From assembly GCA_021292165.1 (NCBI GenBank), contig CM037877.1, positions 32,996,197-33,060,196 on the forward strand: a stretch of 64,000 nt of DNA, in the 5' to 3' direction. Numbering within the stretch: the stretch's first letter is position 1; each line of letters starts with the position of its first letter. The notes under the pieces were generated by a model. The model was given only the letters and a program-made list of their open reading frames with translations. It searched no databases and was not told where the DNA came from. This DNA is from Shinisaurus crocodilurus (lineage: Eukaryota; Chordata; Lepidosauria; Squamata; Shinisauridae). The translations under genes were made by a program, and so were the position numbers. This document shows, piece by piece, positions 46,543-58,920 of this stretch.

Positions 46543-47175
46543 TGTCGTGCCTCTCTCGCGCTCCTACTCCCCTCCCACCAGCCAGAACGTCTGGCACAGC
46601 TCACGGGTTTCTTTGTAAAGTTTTATTGAGTAAAAAGCAGGGCAACTCAGGTGGTTGCAGAAAAGTGTTACACAAAAGTAAAGAAAGTAATTCAAGACCC
46701 TTTATCCCGTAAGTGGGAGGTCAGGAATGACCAACAGTTGATTCCGCACTGAGGAGTTTCGTGCGCTCCCAACCTCAAACCAGAGCAGAGAACCTTCTCC
46801 GCCCCTAGGGCATGTCAAAAGTCTTGTTAGCCAATCGAGCAGAGCAACAAAGAGAGGTCAGTTGTTCCTGCCTCCTTAGGTGACGTCACTCGTGAGGATC
46901 TGTCATGGAGACTGGCTCCCCCCTCCCATCAGGAGCTCTTCTCTCCCATTGGGAGCTCTCTTCCCAGGGATTCTTCTTCTACTCCCCCCTCCCCTGGCTG
47001 CAACCTTGACGGCGCAGCTGGGTCAGTGTTATCAACTGTGATTGGTTCCGCTCCTAACTCCCATTCTAACTCCCCCTCCCCTTCCATTTCAGAATCCATT
47101 CCCACGGAATCTGACCAGTGCTGTTTTGGAGTTAGGGAGTCGGAACTTGAGGGGCTAGGGGAGCTAGCCCCGACA
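46543..47175 (-). mobile_element. Solo LTR of an LTR retrotransposon or endogenous retrovirus
   Basis: 633 bases bounded by TGTCG...CGACA and flanked by a perfect 5-bp duplication GAAAC (46538-46542 and 47176-47180). AATAAA on the minus strand at about 46622-46627 gives the orientation. No gag, pol or env sequence lies beside it, so it is a recombined solo LTR. ERV versus Gypsy-type is not decided by the sequence. Confidence 0.88.
46881..46888. promoter_or_regulatory. Perfect CRE palindrome in the LTR
   Basis: TGACGTCA, the consensus site for CREB/ATF proteins. It lies in the part of the LTR upstream of AATAAA on the minus strand, where U3 enhancers are found. Function is inference. Confidence 0.6.
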
Positions 47176-47195
47176 GAAACTCTGGATCCAACCCT

Positions 47196-49140
47196 GTGGT
47201 TTTAGCCGTGGTACTGAAAATAAATTCCTAGGCTAAGCATGTTCTCAAAGCCACCTTATTCTCTTAATTCTAAGTATTGCCTTGCCTAAGACAAAAAAAC
47301 CAATGGAGGAGTATTGTGAAAAAAGTTAAACAGTTCATTAAGAAAGGTTGGAAAGGTGGTGTCTAGTTTCTAAACAGAGAGTTATTGGGTGCATGCATTT
47401 AAGCTTCTCGGGGTATCCAGTGGCTGCTCCTAGAAATGGAATGCTGGGCTGATCCATCAAGGTGGTTCTTTCTTATTAAATTACTCTTGGTTGGGTATAA
47501 AACTTTTGATCTAGATACTTGTTTCCTAGTGATCATACATAGCTTTAAAAGGTTGTATTTGAATATTTTGTGTGATTAGAGTGAGACTTCTTTGTATCTT
47601 GGAGGATATAATAAATAGTTGCATGGTAGGGTATTAATATTTGTAATGGCTATATCTTGAAAGAGAATTTCAGGGTCTAGGCCTGTACTTCCTCAAAGGC
47701 TGTGATACCGTAACTCCAAAGTGCTATGGGGATGAGCCTGGGCAAGTCTTGGGCTCACACTCTCTCCTCTTCCCTTGCTTCCAGTACAGCTGTGAGTAAG
47801 AGATCAAGCATTTGCTTCCAATTTCAACTACGTAACTGTTGCTTGTCATTATGTCCAAATCAGGACATATCGTGATGCTAACCATGGTTTATCTGGACAA
47901 GCCAGGATCATAAATCACAGTTTGAATTTGGGTTGTCTGAATAAACCTAACCACAGTTTGTCCTGGTTTGGGCATAGGGACAAACTGCAGTTAGTTAAAA
48001 ACAGAAAGCAAATGCTTCCAATCTCCTCCTCACAGCCACTCTGGAGGAGGGGGAGTGTGTGAGCCCCAGGATCTAATAGACTAATGCTGTTATGTCTTAG
48101 ACTTCAGAAACTAGTCTCATTTCTTAAATAATACTTAATACTTACCTTAATGTTTGTTTAGGAAACACCCATGTTCTCACTTGTAATGGTGCTCTTTAGA
48201 AGAGTTTATTTAAAAGGAATATTGTACATACAAAAGTTCTATTATGGAACATTTATTTTTAGTACCAATAGTATGGTAGGCACAGTTATCTTTCACTATT
48301 TCAATGTATTAATTGGACTTCATCAGTGATTATTTTAAATGAGCCCCTGTTGAGAGTGAATTCCGTAAAGGTCACATCAGGAATAATCAAGTCTACATGT
48401 GAAACTGGTAGAAAAGTCATTAAAAGAATTTAGGCCAAAGTACTCAAACTAAGCTAACAGAGTTTGCTTCATATGCAAGAACCTGAATACATTTTTAATG
48501 TCATAAACCTAAGATAAACAACAGGCCAATAGCTGTGGAATGGGGGAATGATGCTGTAGTGTCCTAATCTCCTCAGCAATAATCCACCCATACCCAACCT
48601 GAAGAAGCAAACCTGATCCCCAGTATTCTGGCCACTGGAAGGTCTGGTCTACACATGAAGTGTAATTGAGGTAGTAAAGTGGACTGTACTACTTCAGACT
48701 ACAAGTAGAGATGCCATTTTTAATTGCATTTTTTATCCCATGTACCACATCTACTGAAAGTTAAAAAGAACAAAACTCTAGCACATTGGGGGAGGGCTTA
48801 TATCCCAGTTCACTCCCTGCTGTAATAGTTTGCTGACTGCAGAATATTTTTGATGTAGGGGAACATCCTAAAATGTGATGCCCCCACCTCCAGTCTGTTC
48901 TACAACTTCAGGACTCTTCCACCTCATTCTGCTGCATGAATAGACCAGGCTAAGGTAAATGCTACGTTCTTAGGCCCCACTTAAATACCACAGCAGAGGG
49001 GGAGTTACTGCAGTATGTCTTCTTTCTACCCCACTCTGGCATGTCAGAAGTCCCAGAGGAGAATGAGTTTGCAATGTGTGTATTTCGCAAAGCCAGTAAA
49101 GCCCCAAATCTTAAAAGGAATCACAGTAGATTGGGAAGTA
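47196..49140. other. Intron, mostly unassigned
   Basis: Near 47880-48000 there are ACCATGGTTTATCTGG and ACCACAGTTTGTCCTG pieces in opposite senses, probably an old hairpin DNA element. Nothing else recognised. Confidence 0.4.
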
Positions 49141-49495
49141 GCCTTCTTCTATATGAGCCTGCTCACTTATTAACATCTTTAATGGGTGACAATCACCCCC
49201 TCAAATACATCTAGTTCCAGGCTTTGAAACTCCCTCCCAAGGGAAGCCCACCTTGCCACTTCTTTAAAAGCCTTTTGCTGCATTTTAAAGACCTTCATTT
49301 TAAAGACCTTCATTTTTAGGAAGGGTTTTGGTTTTAACCCTTGGGTACCTTTTGATTACTCTTTTAACCTCTGCTGCTTTTAATTTTTGTTGTTTCCATG
49401 TTATTCTTTTTCTTATTGTTTTAATTTATTGCTCTTAGCTGTCTTGAATTCGTTTCGAGGAAAAATGGAATGAAAATGACTTAATCAACATCACT
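49141..49495 (+). mobile_element. L2-clade LINE 3' end, old
   Basis: Late ORF2-like TTGAAACTCCCTCCCAAGGG followed by a T-rich 3' UTR and GAAAAATGGAATGAAAATGA. A 15-bp unit TTTTAAAGACCTTCA is directly repeated near 49285-49315. Confidence 0.55.
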
Positions 49496-49984
49496 CCTCT
49501 CTGCTGAGGAGCTGTTGGAAAGGGCCCTAAGAGGACCCCAAGGGTGCAGTTCTATGGGTTGCTTTCCTGATAAATGGAGGGCTGTGAGTTCAGAGCCCTC
49601 TGTCTATCCCATGCCCTGCCAGCAAGAGCCAGGCAAGGTCAGAAGAGGATGGAAGTGATTTTGTCTTTGTCCTCCGTTTAAAATAATAATTAAAAAAAAC
49701 AGCTAGTTGGGCCTCTGAGCTAGTCTAGCTAACTTACCTTTTGGTGGGCAGTGAAGGGACTGGAAATGCCATAGCATACTGTGTATCTTGGCCGCTCCCC
49801 TCCCCTCCCACCAGAATACTCCCTTTCCTCACTCTCCAACTTCTCATACGAGGTTGCAGTTGCAATTGCAACCTTGTAAGAGAAGCTTTCCACAGTGGGT
49901 GGGATGGGTTCGGGGAGGGAAAATCCACAATTGGATCTCCTCCTCCATACTCAAAGCTCTGTCTATGGGTGTGGAGGTGGAGAT

Positions 49985-50060
49985 CCAAAGTGTGAACAGA
50001 ATGCTGGACTAGAAGGACCCTTGGTCTGATCCAGCATGGTTCTTCTTATGTTCTTATGGA
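49985..50060 (+). mobile_element. CR1 LINE 3' tail
   Basis: GTGAACAGAATGCTGGACTA through TCTTCTTATGTTCTTATGG matches the 3' end of the CR1 at 57050-57121. Confidence 0.85.
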
Positions 50061-50942
50061 GCCCTAGACACTGTCTAGGGGCCATAGGATTGGTCTCTAA
50101 GAATTTTGGCCTGTTTTTATTCCTGTTGAATTCCCCTTAACATCTAGTAATCTGGCAAACATTGTGATTGCTTTTTAGTATTTTCAGCAGTACTGAATGA
50201 GCTAAGCGAGCTCATTTTCAAGTGAGCTGTTTTCAAAAATTCTGCCATTAACGTTCATTACATCTGTTCTTATGTTCTTTATTCACAAAAATCTGTGATA
50301 AAAGTTGGTTGTTTAAACCAATATCATAATTGTCAAACTTTGTATTGGAAAGTGGTATCACTTTACAAACTCACACACATCAAAATTGCATTGAAAGTTC
50401 TAAACTTTACAATACATCCTATATTACTCTTCTACATTTGACAGTAAACATGTTAAACTTTAGTCATCCTGATTTTGTGCTGGTGTTTGAAAGACCAGAA
50501 AAGAATGTTTGAAGCATCTGCATTTTGTAATGAAGAAATAATGAAGAAATATGTTGAGACAGTTCTTTTACTCAAAATATTTTTCCAGAAAGGCGCACTT
50601 CAGTCATCCCCTTTCTGTCAACATAGCTGCCCATAGGGTATGTTGACAGTGTTTTAAATATGACAACTAAGCATCTGTTTTCCTTAGCCATATGTACATT
50701 TGAATGGGCTTTTCATGTAATTTGTGTGTGTATTATGTCAGGCTGCATGTGTTCAGTTACACTAAAAGAGATCACATGGCGTGTCATTGAGATTTTGGAT
50801 TCACAATGGGCGTGACCCTTTGTGTGCATGATTATTTTTGCATGATGTGCAGTATGTGCGTCTGTACTGACTCTGTGTATAACGTGTCCCGTGGTTTATG
50901 CATGCTGCACTAATCTCTGTTATCTGTCCCCTCTTTATTCAG
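50061..50942. other. Intron, no recognised feature
   Basis: Nothing recognised between the CR1 tail and exon 18. Confidence 0.45.
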
Positions 50943-51086
50943 AGCATGCTGTCTAGGTCCTTTAATTCCAATTATGCTCCAGTTAGCAGCTTTCACTATG
51001 GCAGCTCTAGGGATCTGCATGGCAGCCAAGGCAATGTTGCCTTGAGTGTTGCAGACAGAAGAAGTTCTGGTGTTCACATTGTCCGT
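50943..51086 (+). CDS. LRRC7: LRRC7 exon 18 (cassette-type exon)
   Basis: Encodes 48 codons: SMLSRSFNSNYAPVSSFHYG, then SSRDLHGSQGNVALSVADRR and SSGVHIVR. Matches a segment I recall from longer LRRC7 isoforms. It has phase 0 on both sides, so it can be included or skipped without changing frame. Acceptor TTATTCAG, donor GTGAGT. Confidence 0.9.
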
Positions 51087-51900
51087 GTGAGTACATACAT
51101 AAAAAGACAATTTTGTTAGTAAGAAATTGGAAAGGGCATGTGATATGTCTTTAAACTTGTGCACTCTTGTGATTTGTGTAATCCTATATTATGTCTGATT
51201 CCACCTGTTACTGTAATACGATTCAATAATGGCAATTATTGAAGTTTTTCCCTTTAATATTTCTGAGTTTTATGCTAAAGCATCAGGGGTGGCCAGTTCT
51301 GAAAGCAGAACAGAAAGTATCATCAATTTTTTAAAATATTCAGTCGGCATGTCTTACCCATGAATCAGCTGATAGCCATATAAATATATGGAAGGAATCC
51401 ATCCCAAGATCAAATTGGCAGGTGACTTTAGGTATTCTCCTCAAGTATGTAAAATATGCCTTGAGCTGCTTAGATAATTGTGCAATACAATTCTTATTTC
51501 TTATCCTTCAAGAAATAACTTGATTGTTTCTGCTTTTAGCCTGTGGAATTCTATAATAATTTAAATAATTCGGAGTAGTGATTTTTACATATTTCCATTG
51601 CCTCACACTGATGTTTTAGCATCTTTATCACCACCACCCTCGTTATGTTTTTCCCTTTAACTTTAAGTTGTACACTTTGATCAGGAATCCCTTTAACAAG
51701 TGAAACTGGTGAAACTATGTAAACAGTATGCAGTTTTGTGCTGTGAAGACACAGGTATTGGCCAGGAACACTATTCTTCTTTGGAATTTTCCTTCTCTCC
51801 ATTAATTTTGAAACTCTCTGTAGTCACAATTATAGATTAATTACCTTATTTCTAAGAGTGACCCATCTACCTCCCCTCATTTTCCTTGATTAAAATTAAC
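51087..51900. other. Intron, no recognised feature
   Basis: First part of the intron after exon 18; no repeat family named. Confidence 0.45.
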
Positions 51901-52680
51901 TTCGTATGTGAACTTAATTGTCTCATGTGCCTTTGTCTCCAGGGATACTCTGTCTATCCATTGACAACATCCCCATTCCATTGATCAGATACGAAGCCCT
52001 GACTTTATCTTTGATGCTTCCTCCCAATATTCAGTCTGTTTCCAAGTCATATTGCTTCTCCATATACAACATTGCAAAATATGACTCTTCCTGTCTGCCC
52101 TCTTGGCAAAAACGCCAGTTCACACTCGGGTCATTTCTCACCTTGACTTCTGCAATCTTCTCTTTTGCCACACCTCACACTTCCCACATCTTTGCCACTA
52201 AACTCATTCACCTATCATAATTCAGACCTCATCATGATTCATGCCCCCTTTTAAATCCCTATTCTGGCTTCTTGTCCATTCCTGCCCCTTTGGCTTTACC
52301 CTCCTATTTCTTCAATATCTACATTATGAACTTCATTCCTCCAGCTCCATGACCCTCAGCCAGTTGAAATTCTCCTGTTCACTTACATAATTCTTTGCTT
52401 TCTCCTTGCTACCACTTATGCCTGGAGCTCTCCTCCCATGTGACCTTTGGCTTCATCCCATGCTGAAACTAAGCATAAACACATGTAATTGAACTGAACC
52501 ATATTCTTCCCCTGTGCCTTTGCCTTCATCTTTCTCCCCTCCCTCCGTTGCCCCGCACTGTGTAAGATTTACATTGTAAGTTCCTCCGAGCAGGGATGTA
52601 TCTTTTTATTTTAGCTGATGAAGTGCCTTGCACTTTGATAATGCATTGTCGTCCTCATCATTTGGTATAAGAGTTCATAA
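51901..52680 (+). mobile_element. Old L3/CR1-type LINE 3' fragment
   Basis: Pyrimidine-rich ORF2-derived text ending in GTAAGTTCCTCCGAGCAGGG and CTTGCACTTTGATAATGCA, the style of L3-type LINE 3' ends. Strongly diverged. Confidence 0.45.
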
Positions 52681-53139
52681 TAGGTCTGTTATGAGCTATT
52701 TTGGAATATGTTTGTAGTGAAGTGAGAATAGCTGTCCTAGTCCCCCTTACCTTTCAATTCCTGCGGGAAAATAAGTAATAGAAATTCTGTTCAGAGGACA
52801 ACATTCCTGTTTAGAGAATTTCTGTTTAGAAATTCTGTTTAAATTTAGTTTGTATTCATGCAAACTAAATAGTTAACATAGTTTAGCAAGACAAAATATA
52901 GGAAATAGCATTGGTAAGCAGCATAAGCCAAAAAGGGGGGATAAATCTAGCTGAATGAAGTTAATAAAAGACTATTGTTTTAAGTCTGCAAATTCTTAAA
53001 ATAGAAACTGTTTTTGCGGATAGTTTTATTATGCAGTTCTGAGTCTTTTAAAAGCTTCAGTGCTTTGTAAAAGCCAGGGTTAACATTTATGGCCATCGTG
53101 GGGATGATTCAATTAAATTCTTTAATACACGTAAGCAAT

Positions 53140-53233
53140 ATTTATTTATTTATTATATTTATACCCCACCTTTTTTCCTGAAAGGAACTCCAGGTGGCTT
53201 ACATAAGCATCCTCCTCCTCTCCATTTTATCCT
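53140..53233 (-). mobile_element. MIR/CORE-like tRNA SINE, 5'-truncated
   Basis: Antisense tail and core only: (ATTT)n, ATACCCCACCTTTTTTCCTG, CCTCCTCCTCTCCATTTTAT. It ends about 90 bases before exon 19. Confidence 0.8.
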
Positions 53234-53322
53234 GACATTCATGAACAAAATCAGTAACTCTGGTATAACTTGTGTTACTTTGTAGCAGAAATGTTTATAT
53301 GCTTTTGTTTATTGTTTTATAG

Positions 53323-53454
53323 CATCCCCAAACATCCACTCCAGTAGATCAGTGTCAAGAGGATGTATTCATTTCAGGACAGCAGAACTACTCGTCTGCC
53401 ACACTTAGTCTCAAAGATGTTGCTTCAGACAGCATTAAAAAACTTCCTGTACAG
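53323..53454 (+). CDS. LRRC7: LRRC7 exon 19 (cassette-type exon)
   Basis: Encodes 44 codons: HPQTSTPVDQCQEDVFISGQ, then QNYSSATLSLKDVASDSIKK and LPVQ. Phase 0 at both ends, like exons 18 and 20. Acceptor TTTATAG preceded by a T-rich tract, donor GTAATA. Recognised from the longer LRRC7 isoforms. Confidence 0.9.
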
Positions 53455-53849
53455 GTAATAACTTACATAGTTCATTAACAATCTATGAACATGTGATTTT
53501 GACACAAAGATCTGATTTGTACATTGTGTTAAACTGATGTTTTAGTGTTACGTGCACAATCCTCAAGCCTGTTTCCCCTCCCCTCCTCCTTTGGTGCAGC
53601 TAGGAGGAGGAGACTAAAAGCTTTTGTGTCTGTTTTCAATTACCGGTAACCATGTTTATGTCCATACCTGAAATTGTGGTTTATCTATACTATGTTTTAT
53701 TTTTAAACTATGGTTTAAAGTTAGGTTGTTTCCTTATATCATTTACTGCTGGTGCAAAATATAAAAAGGGTGGCAGAGCAGCTTTTAAATTGACCCTTGG
53801 GAGAAAGCCGATGAGCTGGGAAGCATCCAGTTTGGGTTAAATTATCCCT

Positions 53850-56800
53850 AGGGGATGAAGATGGAAAGGTTTCTAATGCAGAAGGGGAGGAAATAGGTCA
53901 TGAGCATATAATAAAACATGATGGCCAATCAACGAGGCCTAAGTGCCATAGCAGAAGATGGATACACCAGAGCCATCTTGGGAGGGACACCGTGTATAGT
54001 TAATTCTATGCAAATACTAGAAGCCTCTGAGCCAAAATGGGAGAGTTGGAGTGCCTGGTTTTAAAGGATAACCTAGATGTAGTGGGCATTGTGGAAAACC
54101 AGTGGGCTATGGTCACATCTGGATATAAAATTTATAGGAAGGACCGGGAAGGGCGTACTGGAGGAGGTGTTGCTCTGTACGTCAAAGAGGGCACAGTGTC
54201 CAGCAGACTTGAAACCCTAAAAGGGACAGACTCTTCCACAGAAGCACTGTGGGTGACAATACCTAGCTCCAAAACTAATTTAGTACTAGGGACATGCTAT
54301 CATCCTCCAGACCAAAATGCACAGGGTGATCTTGAGATGGAAAACGAAATCAGGGAGGCCTCTGAATGAGGAAGTGTTGTAATAATGGGTGATTTCAATT
54401 ACCCCCACATTGACTGGATAAATGCATGTTCCAGTCATGACAAAGAGGTTAAATTTCTCGATGTCCTAAAAGACTGTGCCCCAGAACAGTTGGTCATGGA
54501 ACCAACCAGAGGGGAGGCAACCCTGGATTTTATCCTAAGTGGTGTTGCCCAGGACCTAGTACGAGATGTAAATGTTGTTGAACCAATTGGAAATAGTGAT
54601 CACAATGCTATCAGATTTAATATATATTTAAATGGAAGATTGCCAAAGAAGTCTAACGCAGTCACATTTGACTTCTAAGACGAAACTTCTCTAAAATGAG
54701 GGAACTGGTAAAAAGGAAGTTGAAAGGGGGAGTCAAGAGGGTTAAATCCACGCAAAGTGCTTGGAGATTACTCAAAAATTAATAACAGAAGCTATTAGAG
54801 ATAAGAAGGCTTCCTTCAGAAAATGGAAGTCTTGCCCAAAGGAGGAAAACAAAAGGGAGCACAAGCTTGCACAAGGGAGATGCAAGCAGACAATAAAAGA
54901 TGCAAAAAAGCATTTTGAGGAGCATATTGGTGACAACATCAAGGTCAGCAATAAAGAATTCTTTAAACATATCAGAAGCAGGAGACCAGCTAGGGAGGCA
55001 GTTTGGACCACTGGACAATAATGGAGTTAAAGGCAAACTAAAGGAGGATAAGAAGATCATGGAGTAGCTGAATGAATTCTTTTCATCTGTCTTCACTGCA
55101 GAAGATACAGGACAGATACCTGTGTCTGAACTGATGTTTTCAGGAAGGGAGACTGAAGAATTGAGGCAAATAGTGGTGACAAAAGATGAAGTTCTCAACT
55201 TTATTGATAAACTGAAAGTTAATAAATCACCAGGCCCAGATTATATCCACCCTAGAGTTCTTAAAGAACTCAGATATGAAATTGCTGATCTTCTAACAAA
55301 AAATATGTAACATGCCCCTAAGATCAGCCTCTGTACCAGAGGACTGGAGAATGGCCAATGTAACACCAATTATAAAAAATTTCCTGGATCTGGGGGCGGG
55401 GGGATCCAGGAAATTACAGGCCAGTTAGCTTAACATCTGTTCTGGGTAAATTGGTTGAAAGCGTTATTAAAGATAAAATCAGTAAGCATACAAGGACAAG
55501 CCCTGCTGAGAAAGAATCGACATGGCTTCCACAAAGGTAAGTCTTGTCTCACTAACCTTTTAGAGTTCTTTGAGAGTGTCAATGAACATGTGGACAGGGG
55601 TGATCCAGCAGACACTGTTTACTTGGACTTTCAAAAGGCTTTTTGACAAAGTCCCTCACCAAAGACTCCTGGGCAGACTTCGCAGTCATAGAATAAGAGG
55701 GAAGGTCCTCTTATGGATCAGTAACTGGTTAAAGAGGGTAGCAGAGGGTCAGAATAAATGGTAAATTCTCCCAATGGAAGGATGTAAACAGTGGGATCCG
55801 ACATGGATACAAAAGATTTTAAAAGTGAATATTAAACTGAAACCAGAAATGTTCTTATTGGGTATAATGGATTTACAACTTGAGAAGACTATGGAACGTT
55901 ATTACAATATATGATGACAGCAGCAAGAATAATCTATGCTCAAAAATGGAAAGAAGCAGCAATACCAACTATAGAAGACTGGCTGTTGAAAATGTTGGAC
56001 TTAGCAGAGATGGCGAAATTGACTTGTTTAATTAGAGAAAATTTTTATCTTCATTCAAGAAAGACTGGAAACCTCTGGTGGACTTCTTGGGGAGGAGGGA
56101 AAGTGACAATAATTTTGGGTTTTGATTTTTGAATATTGGTAAGGTGATAGAAATTCTTTCTGTGAAAATAGAGGAAGCTTAGATTGGATAAGGATTGGTA
56201 ATGTTTGTCAGACAATGAGGGGGAAGCCAAATATGATTTGTTTTTGTTTTGGAAAATTCAATTAAAAAAAAAAAGAAAGTATAATATGAGGGGATCTGAG
56301 CTAGCGGTGACTGACCAAGAAAGAGATCTTGGGGTTGTGGTGGACAACTCAATGAAAATGTCAACCTAGTATGCGGCTGCTGTGAAGAAGGCAAACTCCA
56401 TGTTAGGCATAATTAAGAAAGACATTGAAAATAAAATGGCCAAGATCATACTGCCCTTATACAAAACTATGGTGTGACAGGACTTAGAATACTGTGTACA
56501 GTTCTGGTCACCAAACCTAAAAAAGGACATTGTGGAGTTGGAAAAAGGGCAGAAAAGGGCAACTAAAATGACCAAGGGGCTGGAGCAGCTCCCATATGAA
56601 GAAAGGTTACAGCAGCTGGGATTGTTTAGCTTAGAAACAAGGCAAGTAAGGGGAGACAAGATAGAGGTGTACAAAATTATGTATGGTGTGGAGAAAGTGT
56701 ACAGGGAGACATTTTTCTCCCTCTCTCATAATTCTAGAACCCGGGGTCATCCGATAGAGTTGCTTGGTGGGAGATTCAGGACAGATAAAAGGAACTACTT

Positions 56801-57121
56801 CACACGGGTCATAGTTAAACTATGGAATTTACTTCTGCAGGATGTAGTAATGGCCACCAATTTGGATGGCTTTAAAAAGGGATTGGACAAATTCATGGAG
56901 GAGAAGGCTACTAGTCCTGATTGTCTATATGTTTCCTCCGGTGTCAGAGGCATTACGCCTATGTACTCCAGTTACTGGGTAACATGGCCAGGAAGGTGCT
57001 GTTGCATTCATGTCCTGCTTGTGGGATCCCGTTGGGAGCTGGTTGGCTGCTGTGTGAACAGAATGCTAGACTCGATGGACCCTTGGTCTGATCCAGCATG
57101 GCTCTTCTTATGTTCTTATTG
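53850..57121 (+). mobile_element. CR1 LINE, long copy with internal gap and nested L1
   Basis: Endonuclease: LEC.VLKDNLDVVGIVE, GGGVALYVKEG, VIMGDFNYPHIDW, NSDHNAIRF (54037-54678). Reverse transcriptase: VNKSPGPD (about 55220), RHGFHKGKSCLTNLLEF, VYLDFQKAF (about 55640). Then an L1 fragment, then the ORF2 C-terminal part (YEERLQQLGLFSLETRQVRG) and a tail ending TTCTTATGTTCTTAT. Frameshifts and stops make it inactive. Sequence expected between 55800 and 56290 is missing. Confidence 0.88.
55800..56280 (+). mobile_element. 5'-truncated L1 inside the CR1
   Basis: ORF2 C-terminal piece MTAARIIYAQKWKEAAIPTI and LLKMLDLAEMAKLTCLIREN, a short 3' UTR and a poly-A run at about 56263-56274. Confidence 0.8.
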
Positions 57122-58434
57122 TTAATAGTGATCACAGTTGTCTGAGTCCGGATATAACAAGTAACTGCAGTTAGCTTAAAATAGAAACAAAAGCTTCTGA
57201 TATGTTTGCAGCTGCACCAGAGAAGGATAGGGTAACTCATAAGCCCAAACTAGTACAGATAACAGTAAACCGTAGTTTAGCATTGTGTCCAAACAAGACC
57301 ATTGTTTAAGTGCAAATGATACACACAGAAGCAACAACTTTTTACATACCTAAATGTAGCTGTTATTAGTTGTTATACTCAAGAGAATTCCATGCATTTG
57401 TAGGGACTCAACTGAATATCAATATCAGTAATTCAAGTTAACCTTAAAGGGCACTTTTTAAAATACAGAACGTGAGCTGCTCTCATGCAGTACAATCCTA
57501 TGTATGTCTCCTCAGTGAGACTTACCGGTACTTCTAGATAAGTAAGAAGAAGTGTGTATATGATTACAGTCTCAATTAATGTTTTGTTGTGTTGTGAAGG
57601 GACGAACTACAACACACATTCAGTTATCAAAACTTGCTAACTTGCACAGACTAGAGTGGAGGAAATAAATGCCGTAGTGATGTAGTAATTCAAGTACAAG
57701 TACGGTAATACATTAAAACAACAAGTTGAACTCAATGGGACTGAAGTTAGTCTACTCTTGAAGTATGATTTGGTATGGATGCAAACCCAGCATGTATAAG
57801 TACTATTACATTTACAAAAAAGGAAAAAAATACCATGTCCCCCTTAATATGACAAATGTAGGTACGTACTCACTGAACTTTAATATGACAATTGTAGGTA
57901 CTCACAGGGTTGCATATGGCTCTTGCCTACTAATTTTAAACCATAATAATGATCAGTGGATGCAAAAACTGGGAGTATCCATGAGAATTTACAAATTTGT
58001 AATTATTACAAATATTTTTAATAACATAGCTCAATCCCTTACATTAGATCTTTCTAAAACTTTCTACTCCCCACCATCACTATTATTTGTATTCATTGCC
58101 ATAATTTTTTGTTGACACTTGGATATACACTCCAATCATAAACCACCACCTACCTGGTTAGCTACAGTGATTAGAGCACTGTCTGTTTATTCTTTTCCGT
58201 ATTGAGTTTTGTAGATGATCATCTTTATTTATCTGGTAACTGCTACATTTTTTTCTGGATATGAAGCATCCCTGGTAGCAATGATACCATCAAATACACT
58301 GGAAAGTTCTCAGTCATTTTGCAATGACTTATTAAAAACTATAAAATCTATGGGTATTTTCACCAGAATAATTCCTAGTTGAAATTGATTGGTTTAGCCC
58401 TTTACGAGGCTGTCTAGTCTATGCTAGACAAAAG

Positions 58435-58470
<36 letters not shown>

Positions 58471-58638
58471 CCAGTTTGTTTTGTATTACAAAATATAATG
58501 TACATATTTTAAAACAACATATCTTGTAAGTATTACAAAACTATTATCAGCCAAGTATAAAAAATCTAAAAAGCGGAATAAAACGAAATATTTTCTTACT
58601 GATGTAAAAGGTTGCTTAAAGATGTTTCACTTACTCAG
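57122..58638. other. Intron, mostly unassigned
   Basis: Holds an AACCGTAGTTTAG-type DNA-element remnant near 57270, a short direct repeat TTTAATATGACAA near 57845-57895 and (TA)n at about 58438-58468. Confidence 0.45.
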
Positions 58639-58848
58639 GTACCTTTGACGAATGGGCAGATGTGCCAGCCTCCAAGACCTCAGGCAAATTATAGTCAAGT
58701 CCATCATACTGCACCCCTTACATCTGTAGCAAGACATCCTTCTAGAGAGCAATTGATTGATTATCTGATGCTTAAAGTTGCCCATCAGCCTCCCTACAGT
58801 CAGTCCCAAGGTCCATCCAGGCAATGTCATGAGCTGTCAAAGCAAGAG
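58639..58848 (+). CDS. LRRC7: LRRC7 exon 20
   Basis: Encodes 70 codons: VPLTNGQMCQPPRPQANYSQ, then VHHTAPLTSVARHPSREQLI, DYLMLKVAHQPPYSQ and a tail ending ELSKQE. Strongly conserved in LRRC7. Phase 0 at both ends. Acceptor TTACTCAG, donor GTAAGG. Confidence 0.96.
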
Positions 58849-58920
58849 GTAAGGGTAAAAATTATGTCCCAGGAACAAGTTCTCAGATTGGTGTTGGAAT
58901 GCATTGCAAGCTTTTAGTGC

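Larger units (their letters stand above)
46260..47195. mobile_element. MITE with GGGTTGGATCCAGAC ends, split by a solo LTR
   Basis: Left end at 46260 (GGGTTGGATCCAGACTT) and right end, read on the other strand, GGGTTGGATCCAGAG at 47195. Same ends as the element at 39925. The LTR accounts for most of the length. Confidence 0.6.

Noticed and set aside
56532..57125. Open frame of 197 codons as a host gene
   Set aside because: It is the C-terminal part of CR1 ORF2 plus its 3' UTR.
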